Shown here: one piece after another, positions 1 to 11,600 of the stretch | Numbering within the stretch: the stretch's first letter is position 1 | Layout: the number at the start of each line of letters is the position of its first letter | Origin: Spongiibacteraceae bacterium | Lineage (GTDB): Bacteria > Pseudomonadota > Gammaproteobacteria > Pseudomonadales > Dasaniaceae | Assembly (NCBI GenBank): GCA_030621845.1 | Contig: JAUXHA010000016.1 | Span: 1-36,090, forward strand | Length of the DNA: 36,090 bases | Direction of reading: 5' to 3' | The notes under the pieces: model-generated | What the model was told of the DNA's origin: nothing | What the model saw: only the letters and a program-made list of their open reading frames with translations | Database searches by the model: none | Made by a program: the position numbers and the translations under genes

Positions 1-1074
1 AAGACCGGCATGGTCATGATAGCCGGTGAGATCACGACCAGTGCATGGGTTGATATGACTGAAACTGCACGTGGTGTTATTAAAGAGATTGGTTATAACC
101 ATTCTGATATGGGCTTTGATTATCAATCTTGTGCCGTACTGACTTCTATCGATAAACAGTCTGCTGATATCGCTATGGGTGTTAATGAAACAGATGCTCA
201 TGCACAAGGCGCGGGCGACCAGGGCTTGATGTTTGGCTACGCCACCAATGAAACAGAATCGCTGATGCCCGCGCCCATTTATTATTCCCACCGACTGGTT
301 GAGCGACAGGCCCAGTTGCGAAAAGACGGCGTCTTGCCCTGGCTGCGTCCCGACGCCAAAAGCCAGGTCACCTTGCGCTATGAAGAGGGCAAGCCGGTGG
401 CAATTGATGCCGTTGTACTTTCCACACAACACGACCCAGATATTTCACTGGATGATTTGCGCGACGCCATACTGGAAAACGTTATCAAGCCAGTGTTGCC
501 AAAAGAGTGGCTACACGAAGGAACCGAATACCACATCAACCCCACCGGCAACTTTGTTATCGGCGGCCCGGTTGGTGACTGCGGCCTGACTGGCAGAAAA
601 ATTATTGTTGATACCTATGGCGGCATGGCTCGCCATGGCGGCGGTGCTTTCTCAGGAAAAGACCCGTCAAAAGTTGACCGCAGCGCCGCTTACGCTGGCC
701 GTTATGTAGCAAAAAATGTTGTTGCTGCCGGTCTCGCTGATCGCTGCGAAATCCAGGTTTCCTATGCCATTGGTGTGGCAGAGCCCACATCAATTTCTGT
801 TAATACTTTTGGTACTGGCAAGGTAGAAGACAACAAACTGATTGAAGCCATTAGAAAAACTTTTGATCTTCGCCCCTACGCCATCACCAAAGCACTCGAT
901 TTACAACACCCCATGTACCAATTGACCGCCGCCTACGGTCACTTCGGGCGTGAACCTTTTGAACACACATATACCTGGACAGAAAACGGAGAAGAAAAAT
1001 CTGATACATTCACCGCTTTCACTTGGGAAAAGACCGATAAGGTCGATGCATTAAAAACCGCGTTGGGAATGTAA
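1..1074 (+). CDS. metK: S-adenosylmethionine synthetase, 5'-truncated by window edge
   Basis: Makes S-adenosylmethionine from methionine and ATP in the cytoplasm. The frame is open from base 1 (Lys-Thr-Gly before the first Met at base 10), so the gene starts outside the window; about 45 N-terminal residues are missing compared with E. coli MetK. Visible hallmarks are [10 protein letters not shown], the [15 protein letters not shown] loop, [16 protein letters not shown], and the [19 protein letters not shown] glycine-rich motif. Just before the terminal WEKTDK motif there is a stretch of about 20 residues ([20 protein letters not shown]) not found in the E. coli protein. The gene lies 52 bp before ahcY on the same strand, so synthesis of SAM and removal of its product are probably co-transcribed. 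Confidence 0.97.
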   Translation, partial: KTGMVMIAGEITTSAWVDMTETARGVIKEIGYNHSDMGFDYQSCAVLTSIDKQSADIAMGVNETDAHAQGAGDQGLMFGYATNETESLMPAPIYYSHRLVERQAQLRKDGVLPWLRPDAKSQVTLRYEEGKPVAIDAVVLSTQHDPDISLDDLRDAILENVIKPVLPKEWLHEGTEYHINPTGNFVIGGPVGDCGLTGRKIIVDTYGGMARHGGGAFSGKDPSKVDRSAAYAGRYVAKNVVAAGLADRCEIQVSYAIGVAEPTSISVNTFGTGKVEDNKLIEAIRKTFDLRPYAITKALDLQHPMYQLTAAYGHFGREPFEHTYTWTENGEEKSDTFTAFTWEKTDKVDALKTALGM

Positions 1075-1126
1075 CTTCCCGCGCGATGATACAACTTATT
1101 AATTTAACAGCTTAAAGGAACATTTC

Positions 1127-2515
1127 ATGAGCACAGCAAAAAAAACCTCAAGCACTGACTATAAAGTCGCTGATATTTCACTGGCCGAGTGGGGCCGCAA
1201 AGAGCTTGACATCGCCGAAACCGAAATGCCGGCATTGATGGCATTGCGCGACAAATACTCCGACAGCAAACCACTAGCAGGCGCTAAAATTCTTGGTTGT
1301 ATTCACATGACGATACAGACGGGTGTTTTGATTGAAACCCTGATCGTACTTGGCGCCGAAGTTCGCTGGTCTTCCTGTAATATCTTCTCCACCCAGGATC
1401 ATGCCGCCGCCGCTATTGCCGCTTCCGGTGTTCCAGTTTATGCATGGAAGGGGGAAACTGAAGAAGAATATGAATGGTGCCTGGAACAAACTATTCTCAG
1501 TAACGGCCAACCATGGGATGCCAATATGATATTGGATGACGGTGGCGACTTAACACTGATGCTGCATGAAAAATATTCTACCATGCTCGACAGCATTCAT
1601 GGCATTACCGAAGAGACGACTACCGGCGTGCATCGCCTGCAAGAAATGCTGGAAAAAGGCACGTTAAAAGTACCTGCAATTAATGTTAACGATTCCGTCA
1701 CCAAGTCAAAAAACGACAACAAATACGGTTGTCGCCACTCACTCAATGATGCCATCAAGCGCGGCACCGATCACTTGCTGGCAGGAAAAAAAGCACTGGT
1801 AATCGGCTATGGCGATGTAGGAAAAGGCTCTGCCCAATCCCTGAACCAGGAAGGCATGATTGTTAAGATCTCTGAAATCGATCCCATCTGTGCCATGCAG
1901 GCCTGTATGGATGGATTCGAAGTGGTATCTCCTTACAATGACGGCATCAATACCGGCAAAGTCGCCGACATTAACAAGATTCTGCTAGAGAATACTGATC
2001 TGGTAGTTACCACCACCGGAAACTTCAATGTTTGTGATTCCGCGATGCTGCAATCGTTGAAGCAAGGCGCAGTAGTTTCCAACATCGGTCACTTCGACAA
2101 TGAAATTGATACTGCCTACATGCGTGAAAACTGGGAATGGGAAGAAATAAAACCCCAGGTACATAAAGTCTACCGCAGTAAGGCCAATAACGATCACCTG
2201 ATTTTATTATCAGAAGGTCGCCTGGTTAATTTGGGCAATGCCACCGGCCACCCATCAAGAATTATGGACGGCTCGTTTTCCAACCAGGTGTTAGCGCAAA
2301 TTTATTTGTACGAGCGCAAGTTCGCCAACCTGGAAGACAATATGAAACCCAGCGCACTGACACTGGAAGTGCTTCCCAAAAAACTGGATGAAGAGGTTGC
2401 CGCATGTATGGTTCGTGGTTTTAATGGTGTCCTCACCCAACTGACCAAAACCCAGGCAGACTATATTAATGTGAAAACTGAAGGCCCCTATAAAACGGAC
2501 AGCTATAAATATTAA
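1127..2515 (+). CDS. ahcY: S-adenosylhomocysteine hydrolase (adenosylhomocysteinase)
   Basis: Splits S-adenosylhomocysteine into adenosine and homocysteine using bound NAD, relieving product inhibition of methyltransferases. The 462-residue protein is of full bacterial length. Visible features are the substrate-domain GCIHMT motif near residue 58, the catalytic [16 protein letters not shown] segment near residues 184-200, the NAD-binding [10 protein letters not shown] motif near residue 226, and the typical C-terminal end KTDSYKY. The start follows an AAAGGA ribosome binding site. It sits between metK and metF, so the three form most of the methionine cycle; methionine synthase itself is not in the window. 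Presence of this enzyme argues against an enteric or Vibrio host, which use the Mtn/LuxS route. Confidence 0.98.
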   Translation: MSTAKKTSSTDYKVADISLAEWGRKELDIAETEMPALMALRDKYSDSKPLAGAKILGCIHMTIQTGVLIETLIVLGAEVRWSSCNIFSTQDHAAAAIAASGVPVYAWKGETEEEYEWCLEQTILSNGQPWDANMILDDGGDLTLMLHEKYSTMLDSIHGITEETTTGVHRLQEMLEKGTLKVPAINVNDSVTKSKNDNKYGCRHSLNDAIKRGTDHLLAGKKALVIGYGDVGKGSAQSLNQEGMIVKISEIDPICAMQACMDGFEVVSPYNDGINTGKVADINKILLENTDLVVTTTGNFNVCDSAMLQSLKQGAVVSNIGHFDNEIDTAYMRENWEWEEIKPQVHKVYRSKANNDHLILLSEGRLVNLGNATGHPSRIMDGSFSNQVLAQIYLYERKFANLEDNMKPSALTLEVLPKKLDEEVAACMVRGFNGVLTQLTKTQADYINVKTEGPYKTDSYKY

Positions 2516-2560
2516 TACAGGAAAAATCAGGCGCCTGATATCAGGCGCCTGGCACTGTAC
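2516..2560. repeat. Self-complementary hairpin between ahcY and metF
   Basis: The 10-base palindrome CAGGCGCCTG occurs twice (2528-2537 and 2542-2551) separated by ATAT, so the two copies pair perfectly with each other and each is also palindromic by itself. An outer TACAG (2516-2520) can pair with CTGTA (2555-2559). No T-run follows on the plus strand. On the minus strand the stem is followed by ATTTTTC, the shape of an intrinsic terminator, although no minus-strand gene is present. It may protect the ahcY mRNA 3' end, modulate metF expression, or stop antisense transcription. Confidence 0.7.
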
Positions 2561-2593
2561 AAAGCGTCACCCTAGAATGGAATATCAGCGCCG

Positions 2594-3439
2594 ATGAACA
2601 ACAAAACAAGCAAGCGGTTCAGTTTTGAATTTTTCCCTCCTAAAACTGATCTCGGCAAGGAAAAACTGGCAACCGTTCGCGCCGAACTCAACAAACTGGA
2701 ACCAGACTATTTTTCCGTCACCTATGGCGCTGGCGGATCCACTCGAGACAACACCAGGGACATTGTGCTGACAATGAAGTCAGAGGGAATTTCAACAGCA
2801 CCACATCTCTCCTTTGGCGGCGATAATGAAGCCGCCATACTTGAACTAATCAATCAATACAAAACTGCCGGCATTGATCGCATTGTTGCACTGCGAGGTG
2901 ACATGCCCTCGGGCATGGGTGCCCAGCGCCTAATCTATGCGGAAGAACTGGTTCGATTTATTCGAGAACATACTGGCGATCATTTTCAGCTCACAGTCGC
3001 CGCCTACCCGGAAATTCATCCCGATGCAAAAAGTTACCACAGCGACATCCAGTTTTTAAAAAGGAAAATGGATGCCGGCGCTGATAGCGCCATTACCCAG
3101 TACTTTTATAATGCTGACGCCTATTTTTATTTCATTGAAGAATGCCAAAAGGCCGGTATCGACAAAGCCATTTACCCCGGCATCATGCCCATTCTCAACT
3201 ATGAAAACCTGGCACGATTTTCCCGCAACTGCGGTGCTGAAATTCCTCGCTGGATTTGTAAAAAGCTCGAAGGCTACGGCAATGACCAGGAGAGTATTGC
3301 GCAATTCGGCACTGAAGTCGTCACCCGGTTGGCTGAACAGCTTTTGGACAATGGCGCGCCAGGCATCCACTTTTACACGATGAATCAAATAGAACCCACC
3401 CGTAGCATTTGGAACAATCTGGGCCTGGGTGAGCGCTAA
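2594..3439 (+). CDS. metF: 5,10-methylenetetrahydrofolate reductase
   Basis: Flavoenzyme that reduces 5,10-methylene-THF to 5-methyl-THF, the methyl donor for remaking methionine from homocysteine. At 281 residues it has the usual length of the bacterial single-domain (beta/alpha)8 enzyme. The catalytic Glu lies in FSFEFFPPKT near residue 11; SVTYGAGGS, IVALRGDMPSG (flavin-site Asp) and AITQYFYN (folate-binding Gln) are all conserved, and the C-terminus has the HFYTMN motif. It begins 78 bp after ahcY, beyond a strong hairpin, and ends three bases before the rsmE start. The position next to metK and ahcY fits a methionine-cycle operon. Confidence 0.97.
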   Translation: MNNKTSKRFSFEFFPPKTDLGKEKLATVRAELNKLEPDYFSVTYGAGGSTRDNTRDIVLTMKSEGISTAPHLSFGGDNEAAILELINQYKTAGIDRIVALRGDMPSGMGAQRLIYAEELVRFIREHTGDHFQLTVAAYPEIHPDAKSYHSDIQFLKRKMDAGADSAITQYFYNADAYFYFIEECQKAGIDKAIYPGIMPILNYENLARFSRNCGAEIPRWICKKLEGYGNDQESIAQFGTEVVTRLAEQLLDNGAPGIHFYTMNQIEPTRSIWNNLGLGER

Positions 3440-3442
3440 AAC

Positions 3443-4168
3443 ATGTCTGCCCCAAGAATTTATACGCCGCAATCGCTAGCCTGCGGAGAAACTGTCGAAC
3501 TGGAAACACAGGCCAGCCATCACCTTCATAAAGTCCTGAGAATGCAAGCCGGTGATGCCCTTATATTATTTAACGGCAATGGCAGCAATTACCCTGCAAA
3601 AATCAACGTTATTAGAAAAAAATCCCTGTTAGTGTCGATACTTGAGCAACAGCATACAAGCACAGAATCCCCGCTTGCCATTCATCTTGGTATTGCTATT
3701 TCCAAGGGCGACAAAATGGATTTTATTATGCAAAAAGCCACCGAGCTTGGTGTTCAAGCGATCACACCCCTGTTTACCGAGCGTACTGAGGTAAAATTGC
3801 AGGGCGAAAGACGGGAGAAAAAACAGCAACATTGGCAGCAAGTCATTATCAGTGCCTGTGAACAATCGGGACGCTGCCAACTACCGACATTAGACACTAT
3901 CCAGCCGCTGGCTAACTGGCTTAACACGGTAGATACAGAGAAAAAATTTGTTCTGCACCACCGTTCAACACAGCCGTTAAGCACTGCGGAGCAAACTGCG
4001 AGCATCGCTTTGTTAATTGGCCCGGAAGGGGGCTTGAGTAAGGATGAAATTAGCGCCGCTGAGCAACAACATTTCCAGGCACTTTCGCTGGGCCCGAGGG
4101 TTTTGCGGACAGAAACCGCGCCCTTGGCTGTCATCAGTATTTTACAGTTTCTCTGGGGTGATTTTTAA
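3443..4168 (+). CDS. rsmE: 16S rRNA (uracil-1498-N3)-methyltransferase RsmE
   Basis: SPOUT-superfamily enzyme that uses SAM to methylate N3 of U1498 in 16S rRNA. The 241-residue protein shows an N-terminal PUA-like domain (HHLHKVLRMQAGD region) and the trefoil-knot SAM site: LIGPEGGLSKDEI near residue 191, then LGPRVLRTETAPLAVIS near residue 215. It starts three bases after metF and is probably translated from the same message; the link with SAM supply may be incidental. The gene converges on the chpC end of the pilus chemosensory operon. Confidence 0.96.
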   Translation: MSAPRIYTPQSLACGETVELETQASHHLHKVLRMQAGDALILFNGNGSNYPAKINVIRKKSLLVSILEQQHTSTESPLAIHLGIAISKGDKMDFIMQKATELGVQAITPLFTERTEVKLQGERREKKQQHWQQVIISACEQSGRCQLPTLDTIQPLANWLNTVDTEKKFVLHHRSTQPLSTAEQTASIALLIGPEGGLSKDEISAAEQQHFQALSLGPRVLRTETAPLAVISILQFLWGDF

Positions 4169-4180
4169 TCAACACACTAT

Positions 4181-4207
4181 TGCATTCAACAGCATCCGTT
4201 GAATGCA
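4181..4207. terminator. Candidate bidirectional terminator hairpin between rsmE and chpC
   Basis: A perfect 10-bp stem (TGCATTCAAC at 4181-4190 with GTTGAATGCA at 4198-4207) and 7-base loop lie in the 44-bp gap between two converging genes. A T-run is weak or absent on both sides, so termination is inferred mainly from position. Confidence 0.5.
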
Positions 4208-4212
4208 GCCTT

Positions 4213-4686
4213 CTAAAAAACTTTAAGAATTTCCTGCTGAATGTGTTCCACGTCAGGAATCGCGGCACGTTCACCACTGATCATCACCCTGGAGATTTCA
4301 GCCGGCCCCGCAGTCGCCCCGACATCATCGGTTATTTCATCGGCCATCACCCGCATCAACCGCGGCACGCCATCGGTAACAATGCCACAAAAATGCAAGC
4401 GATCATCATCAACAATACTATTGAGTACGGCAATACGACGTTCGGAACTCTCGCCGCTAACAACTTCATCATTCATCGCATCAAAGGAAACAAGGGGGAT
4501 AGTTTGATTTCTCCAGGTCAGCGAACCCAGATACCACTCAGGCGTATCGTCTTTAGCTAACGGTTCTTCATAGGGAATAATTTCTGCCACGGTGACATTA
4601 GGCAGCACCAGCTGCTTATCTTTAACCGGCAGTAACAAGGTTGCCAATTCATTGACCGCCGCCGTACTTTGCATCTGTCCACTCAT
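4213..4686 (-). CDS. chpC: ChpC, CheW-like adaptor of the Pil-Chp system
   Basis: CheW-domain adaptor of 157 residues, expected to couple receptor input to the ChpA kinase at the cell pole. It has the CheW pattern: LLLPVKDKQLVLPNVTVAEII, then WYLGSLTWRNQTIPLVSFD, then a C-terminal half with IVTDGVPRLMRVM. Its name rests on being the last gene of the pilGHIJK-chpABC order, as in Pseudomonas, 52 bp after chpB. It is the second CheW protein in the operon beside PilI; in Pseudomonas ChpC is reported to be an alternative adaptor for particular stimuli. It converges on rsmE. Confidence 0.88.
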   Translation of the reverse strand: MSGQMQSTAAVNELATLLLPVKDKQLVLPNVTVAEIIPYEEPLAKDDTPEWYLGSLTWRNQTIPLVSFDAMNDEVVSGESSERRIAVLNSIVDDDRLHFCGIVTDGVPRLMRVMADEITDDVGATAGPAEISRVMISGERAAIPDVEHIQQEILKVF

Positions 4687-4738
4687 TGAATGGCCTCTCT
4701 CTTCACTTCGAGGTATTGAAAATACTGCCTGGCAGCTT

Positions 4739-5689
4739 TCAATTCACCCCATATTGTTTTGCTAATGATAACGCCAACTCTACCGGCGTACCTTGAAAGC
4801 TGACACAATCCGTGCTGATAGCGGCATCCGGCATTGCCGAACTCACGCAACTCTCCGCCGTTTGTGCCCACACTGTACCACCACAGGCTTTCACTACTCG
4901 ACAGCCCACTTCGCCATCATTGCAGGTACCACTAAAAATTATCGCACCCACATTGTTTCTATATACCCTGGCCAACTCCGACATCACCTGATCAATGGCG
5001 GGCTGGTAACTACCGACCCAGCGACGTCGGGTTTCTACTATTCTGCCTTGGGGTAAAAATCTCAGCTGCCGATCCGCCGGCACCACGGTAACCTCACCCG
5101 CTTTCAATTGCAGCTCACCCCTCGCTAACCGCAGAGGATAACTCTGTTGTCGTCCAAGTGCCGACGCTAACAACTCATCAAAGTTCGCTTCGATATGTTG
5201 AGCATAAACCATCGCTATAGGTAAGCCCGGAGGCAGCGCTTCAAGAAACGCCCTTACTGCTTCCGGCCCGCCCAGGGAAGCTGCCAATACCCACACTGTT
5301 TCAGCGTAGCCAGCTCCCAGCTCAATGCTTTTATCTCTTTCATCAACGCTGCTTCGCACAGCAACAACTTCCAATTTTTCCAGTAAGCGCCTGAACCAAT
5401 ATTCATAGGCTTCAACATCATGCTCGGGTGGCACCTCATCATTAAAAAGCAAAGGCAATTCCGAACGCTCTACCAGTATATCCAAAACAGATTGCACACT
5501 ATCCTCGTGCAAATCCAGTAACCAGGCATCCAGCTCTACGCAACTTTTATCCAGACGTTCAAGCAGGCGAGCACTGCCGATTGAAAGCGATAATTCATAG
5601 CCCTCACTGAGCAATACGCGTTTAATGACTTGGCGATTAAGCTCGCTATCCGTAATTAAACCAATACGCGGCGAAGTTGATGCCACCAT
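4739..5689 (-). CDS. chpB: ChpB, CheB-type receptor methylesterase
   Basis: Removes methyl groups from the PilJ chemoreceptor, opposing PilK. The C-terminal CheB catalytic domain (about residues 130-316) keeps all three catalytic residues: Ser in VLAASLGGPEAV, His in YAQHIEANF and Asp in FSGTCNDGEVG. The N-terminal 110 residues resemble a CheY-fold receiver (ITDSELNRQVIKRVLLSEGY, then AWLLDLHEDS) but look degenerate: the usual acidic pair and the Thr/Lys switch residues are hard to place. Activity may therefore not be switched by ordinary phosphorylation. It starts 6 bp after the chpA stop, so expression is tightly coupled. Confidence 0.92.
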   Translation of the reverse strand: MVASTSPRIGLITDSELNRQVIKRVLLSEGYELSLSIGSARLLERLDKSCVELDAWLLDLHEDSVQSVLDILVERSELPLLFNDEVPPEHDVEAYEYWFRRLLEKLEVVAVRSSVDERDKSIELGAGYAETVWVLAASLGGPEAVRAFLEALPPGLPIAMVYAQHIEANFDELLASALGRQQSYPLRLARGELQLKAGEVTVVPADRQLRFLPQGRIVETRRRWVGSYQPAIDQVMSELARVYRNNVGAIIFSGTCNDGEVGCRVVKACGGTVWAQTAESCVSSAMPDAAISTDCVSFQGTPVELALSLAKQYGVN

Positions 5690-5695
5690 ACTTCA

Positions 5696-8600
5696 CTACT
5701 CGATCGTAATTCCGCCTAATTCAATAATCGTTTCCAGCAATTCTGATTCCTGGAAAGGTTTACCCATATACCTGTTAACACCCAGCGACTCCGCTCTTTC
5801 CCGGTGCTTATCACCGGTTCGGGAGGTGATCATAATAATCGGTAATTTCTCCAGACGACTGGTGTGACGAATACGGGTAGCTACTTCAAAACCATCCATG
5901 CGCGGCATTTCAATATCCAGCAGCATCACATCCGGCACCCGTTCGATTTCATTCAACTGGGTAATCGCATCAACACCATCTTTGGCCAGTACCACTTCGA
6001 TTCCCTGCCGCTCAAGGAATCGTGACGTTACCTTGCGGACAGTTACTGAATCATCGACCACCATAACCAGCAGACTGCGCTCTTCTTCAACCTCAATCGC
6101 CTCATGCTCAAGCGCATAGTCACGGTGAATCATCATCGCATCGGCTCGCAACATGGACAACAGGTCGAGAATAACAACGACGCTACCGTCACCAAGAACA
6201 GTGGCGCCGGTCAAACCGTGCACCATGCCAAACTGCGGCCCCAGTGGCTTAACCACTATTTCTCGTGAACCCAGCAGATTATCAACCTGCACCGCAACCG
6301 AGTGATCCACACCCCGAACCAGTACCACCGGTAACGGCATACTATGCCCTTCCAAATTTGGCCTATCTCCGCGCTGCAGTAATGCCCCCATATAACGTAA
6401 CAGGTAAGGCTGGCCCGCGTACTCAAACAATGGCGCATCAGGCTGATAGTACGCCTCCAGCTCAAACGGACTGACTCTTACAATACCCTCGATGGTATTG
6501 AGTGGAATGGCATAAATATCGCCGCCCACACTCACCATCAGGGCCCGGTTAACCGAAACTGTAAATGGCAGGCGTACAATAAAGCGCGTTCCCTGCCCCA
6601 GCACCGACTCGATTTCTACCGAGCCACCCAGCTGTTTAATCTCACTACTGACGACATCCATGCCGACACCGCGACCCGATACCTGCGTTATCGATTCAGC
6701 GGTACTAAAACCGGCCTGTAATATAAATTGCAGGGCTTCCCGGTCACTCAGTTCAGCGCCGGCTTCCATCAAACCCCGTTCAATCGCTTTTTTCTTTACC
6801 GCTTCAATGTCTATACCACCGCCATCGTCGGAAAGCATCATCACTATCTCACCACCTTCACGGGTCAATGTGAGATTAATCAAACCTTTATTAGGTTTTC
6901 CTGCTGCCAAACGGCGCTCGTGTGTTTCGATACCATGATCCACAGCATTGCGTAACATGTGCTCCAGTGGTGCAACCATGCGCTCCAAAACGCTACGATC
7001 CAATTCGCCTTCTACATTTTCCAACTGGAAGTCGACCTTCTTATCCAGCTCACCACTGACCTGGCGGACAATACGCCTCAATCGTGGCACCATCCTGGAG
7101 AAAGGTACCATCCTTGAACGCATTAAACCTTCCTGTAAATCCGTGTTAATGCGTGACTGTTGAATTAACAGGGTTTCCATATTGCGGGACTTATCCGCCA
7201 GCGTCGATTTAATATCGATCAAGTCAGATGAAGATTCCAGCAGCGATCGTGACAGCTGTTGAAGCTGTGAATAACGATCCATTTCCAGCGGATCGAAACC
7301 TTCCAGACCCTCGCTCTCTACCTGCTCCTGGCGATACAGTATTTGCTGTTCCGTTTCCATATCCAGGCGCCGCACCTGTTCCTGCAGACGATCAACGGTA
7401 ATTTGCATTTCATCCAGGGAAAACACCAGCTCACTAATTTGCTCTTCCGCTCGACCACGAGAGATACTGGTTTCACCGGCGAGGTTTACCAACTCCTCAA
7501 GCAGGGAGGCAGAAACCTTGATAACTTCCTGGGGCCCTTTTTTAATCGCGGGATTAATTTGTGGCGCTGTTGCAGCATCACCACCTGTTGCAGCGGGTGC
7601 GACAAAGGGTGTATTGCTGACTTGTTCCACCACAGGCAGGATCGGAACAATATTCGCTGGCGCCTCTTCGGTTTCTTCAGTCTCGGTTGGTATTTCTGTT
7701 TCTGGCTCAGCTTCGACGGCGGCCGTGTCCACCACCGCTTCTTCAGCCAGATTTTCAGGTACCTCGGCACTGCCCCCCAACCCTGATCTAATCGCATCAA
7801 CTTCATTAACCAAGCTGTCCTGGAATTCCAGCACCCGGGCAAAGAAGTCATCATCTATCTGCTCGCTTCCCGCCGAGCCCATCAAAAAAGTTTCAAAATT
7901 GTGACTGAGATTGCCGAGCACGGTCATCCCGGTCATTCTCGCCCCACCTTTCAGGGTATGGAGAACACGCTGTAAATCGTCTACGTATTGAGAGTCACTA
8001 CGGTTATCAGCCCATTTATGAACCGCCTCATCAATATCATCAAGATTATCCGCAGCCTCTTCCAGAAAAATATCCAGAATTTCACTGTCAATCTCGTCAT
8101 CTTCATCATCACTGCCAGTCGCCGAGACCGATAGTGCCGTATCATCAGCAAGCTCTGGCGGCTCTGATTCATCGACGGCATCAATAGGCTCAGCAACATC
8201 AAGCCCTGGCTCGGTAACAGTGTCTTCTGCCACCACCGATTGTTCAGGTAATTCAAACTCCGCAGGCTGCTCATCAAGGCCCTCTACTCTGTCGAGTACC
8301 GGCACATCTTCCGCATCGAATACTTCATCCAACACATCACCCAATACCTCAACTTCTGTCTCATCAGCAGGTACTTGCGCCGGCTCAAACTCAAACATTT
8401 GCAGCGTATCAAATAGTTGCCGATCAAAGGAGGGGGTTTGGTGCCCGGCTATTTGATCCAACATGTCGATTAACGCATCATTGCCCGCTTCCGCTAATTG
8501 ATAAAACGCCGCCGTACGCTGTTCATCCGTCGTTGCTATAGCGCGGCCATAGAAACTTACCATCAATTCGCCCAGCTCAACCGGGACGTCCATATTCACC

Positions 8601-11600
8601 TTATTGGCCCGATCAACAAAACCGCTAATATTCTCAAGCAGTGAGGCTAATTGCGCCTGGGGGAGTTCATCTGTAGACCACAAGGCCAATTGATCCGCTG
8701 CAGCGAGCACCAAATCCAGACTGCTCGCAAGAAACTCATTAAGCGCCTCGGGAGGAATACCATTATCTTCAGCATGCTGATCCGCCGCCAGGGCCATTTT
8801 TTCCCTGTGCAGAACGCCCAACCGCGTGACGTACTCATCAACTCCAGGTAGTAGCTGCATTGGCGTGCTGGCCAATTGATCCAGACCCGCCTTGATAAAC
8901 ACCGACGCTTCTTCAAGTATCGCAACAATGGCTGAATCGACTTTTAACTGACTGGCACGAAGGTCTTTAACCAGGTATTCAAGCGGCGTTACCACTATCA
9001 CTACCGGAATTACCGCGGCCATATTGGCACTACCCTTCAGGGTATGAAGTGCCCGCTGCAAGTCATCACTGCATTCCGCCGGCCCCGCTAATTGCTTGCA
9101 ACGGCAAATAAAATCTTCCAATACCTGCCAGTGGCCGGCACCCTCTGCCGCAAAAATCTCCAGCAACTCAACATCGATGTCGTCATCAACTTCCGTCGCC
9201 ATAACAGGCTGGTCCGCTGGCGATTCATCAACCACGGGGACGCCTATCGGCTCGACCACCACGTCGGGCAATAGCGGATCTTGCTCGGCCGCCAATGCTT
9301 CGGCTCTGGCCATAAGCACAGCAATACCGGCCTTATCCACCGCTTCACGCTTTTCAAACGCTGTCACCAGTGCTGGCATAAAGTTCCTGGTCTCAACAAT
9401 CAGCTCAAAGCGCTGTGAGTCCATAGTGATTGCGCCTTCCAGCACCCGGTTGAGCATACTTTCGACCGACCACGCCAACTCACCAATATCAACCGCTTTA
9501 ACCATCCGACCGCTGCCTTTGAGCGTATGGAAAGAGCGACGAATGGTCGAGCGCGCTTCCTCATCACCCTGGTCGGCTTGCCACTGGGGTAAAAACTCAT
9601 CAATAGTTTCCAGTACCTCAGTCGCTTCATCTACAAAAATCTCGACAATTTCCGGGTCAAAATCCTCATCATCCTCGACCGCTTGCGGTATCGTCACCGC
9701 ACTGACAACAGGCGCTATTTCCCCAGACTCACCCGCGCCATCTCCAGCGGGCAATTCATCTTCCGGACTGTCTTCAGGAACATCACTCTCAATGATCTCA
9801 TCAACGGGCGAGAGCACGGGTATATCGTCTACCGCTGGTATTTCTTCATCGGCTGCTTCCGGCTCGCCGGCTATCTCTTCCAATGTTGGAAAATCAGTAT
9901 CCAAACCCTGCTCATCGGGCGTTTCATTCAGCGGGCTGTTTTCCAGCGGATCCTGCAGTGACAGCGCCTCCTCAGTGGACAGCAGTGGCTCATCCACCAC
10001 CGGCGCTGACTGGCTTTCAGCCGCAACAGCGGTATCCATAGCGGCAAGAGGATAACCCAGCTCTGCTACACTTTCCGCCGCGACATCGAGTACGCCCTCA
10101 CTGTCAGCATCGGCACCATCAGCCAGGCGTTCAAGATAATAATCCACCGAGGTAATCGCATCCGCCAGGGTATCGAGCATCTGCCATTCTGGAACGGCCT
10201 GGCCTTCCAGTAGATCAGTGGTGACATAACGTTCACAGGATTGCACGATTTCTGCGGCACGCGCCAGCTGCATCATACCCAGACTGCCACGAATATCGGC
10301 TAACTGGGCAGGTACCTCTGACAGGCATTCATGGTTCCACTGCGTTGCAACAAATTCAATAATGGCATCTTTGGCTTGCTCGAGGGCAAGACGGGATTCA
10401 CGCACCACGGATTCGTGAGCTTGATCCAGTTTTTCCTGCGCCTCTTCACTGTCATTAAACAGCGGCTGTTCTACTTTTTCCTGAATAAATCCTGAGGGAT
10501 TAAGACCTTTTTCAATCGCCTCCATCTGCTGGATAATCAGCTGGATTTGATCCAGTGCCGGCCGCTCGGTTGTGGCCAGTAATTTTGCCAGTTGGGAATG
10601 TTGTTGTTCGACTCTTTTGAGCATTTCACCCATGCCGAGAATCGCCATGGTATCCGTCACCCGCCTGAACCGTGGCAGGATATTACTCAGTGCCGCGCTG
10701 TCATCACCCGCGTCCGTTAACACCAGGCCAACGCCGGCCAGCTCATTAATCAGGGCCTCCACTACCGCTTGCATCGCCCTGTCGTCAGGCACCGCAAGCT
10801 CTTTATCATCCAAATCACCGTCACCCAGCAGAGCATCATCCAATCGGTACTGGTCTTTTATTTCTTTGATGAACTTGGAGCTCGCTTTACTACGGGCGAC
10901 ATAATAGAGCAGGTTTTTTAACAAATCTTCGGGCGCTGGCTGCTCGAGAACCTCCTCCCCGGAGCTGATCAGGCGCTTTATTTGCTGGTCAACCTGACGC
11001 AATAATATTTTCACCGAAATGCTGCTATCAATTGAACCGTTGAGCAAACCTTCCAGTATCGCAATACAGGCGCGCCACAGGGACTGGGACGGCCGACCCG
11101 AACTCATCTTGGCCAGACGAGCACATACTTTAGCCAGATAGGTAAGGTTTTTCCTGACATCACGGCCGCGAATTAATCCCAGTAGCGAAATCTGGAACAT
11201 TTGTCGCAACTTATGCGCCACCTCTGTCAGCTCACTGCCCTTGAGCATCAGCTCCCCGGCTTGCCCAGCCGGCTCAGCCGCTCCCATATCCGGGGAGAAC
11301 AGTACGGTTTCCGATAGCAGGCTATCGCCTCGCACAGCGCGTAAATCATTCAGTACAGGTAATAAAGTAGAGGGCAGACCGTGCTTGGATTCTTTAACAC
11401 GCTCAAGATATACAGGCAGTTGTTCAATGCCATTTTTGAGCACCAACAACGCATCATCAACATGACTGTCGTGTATCTCACCTTTGCTTAACGCATCGGC
11501 CAGCTGAGCCATCTCTCTGGCAACCAGGGCGGCGCCAAAGAACTCCACCATTTGCAAGGTACCGTGCACCTGGTGAATATGGGTCAAACAAAAACGCAGC

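Noticed and set aside
1075-1126. SAH riboswitch upstream of ahcY
   Set aside because: The gap is 52 bases, AT-rich, and shows neither the conserved core nor strong pairing expected of that riboswitch.
4180-4560. 126-codon plus-strand frame over chpC
   Set aside because: It lies antisense to the CheW-like chpC gene, which has clear family motifs and operon context; the plus frame has none.
9096-10055. 319-codon open frame on the plus strand inside chpA
   Set aside because: It is a Ser/Thr-rich antisense shadow of the acidic Glu/Asp/Pro-rich linkers of chpA, with no recognisable motif and no ribosome binding site.
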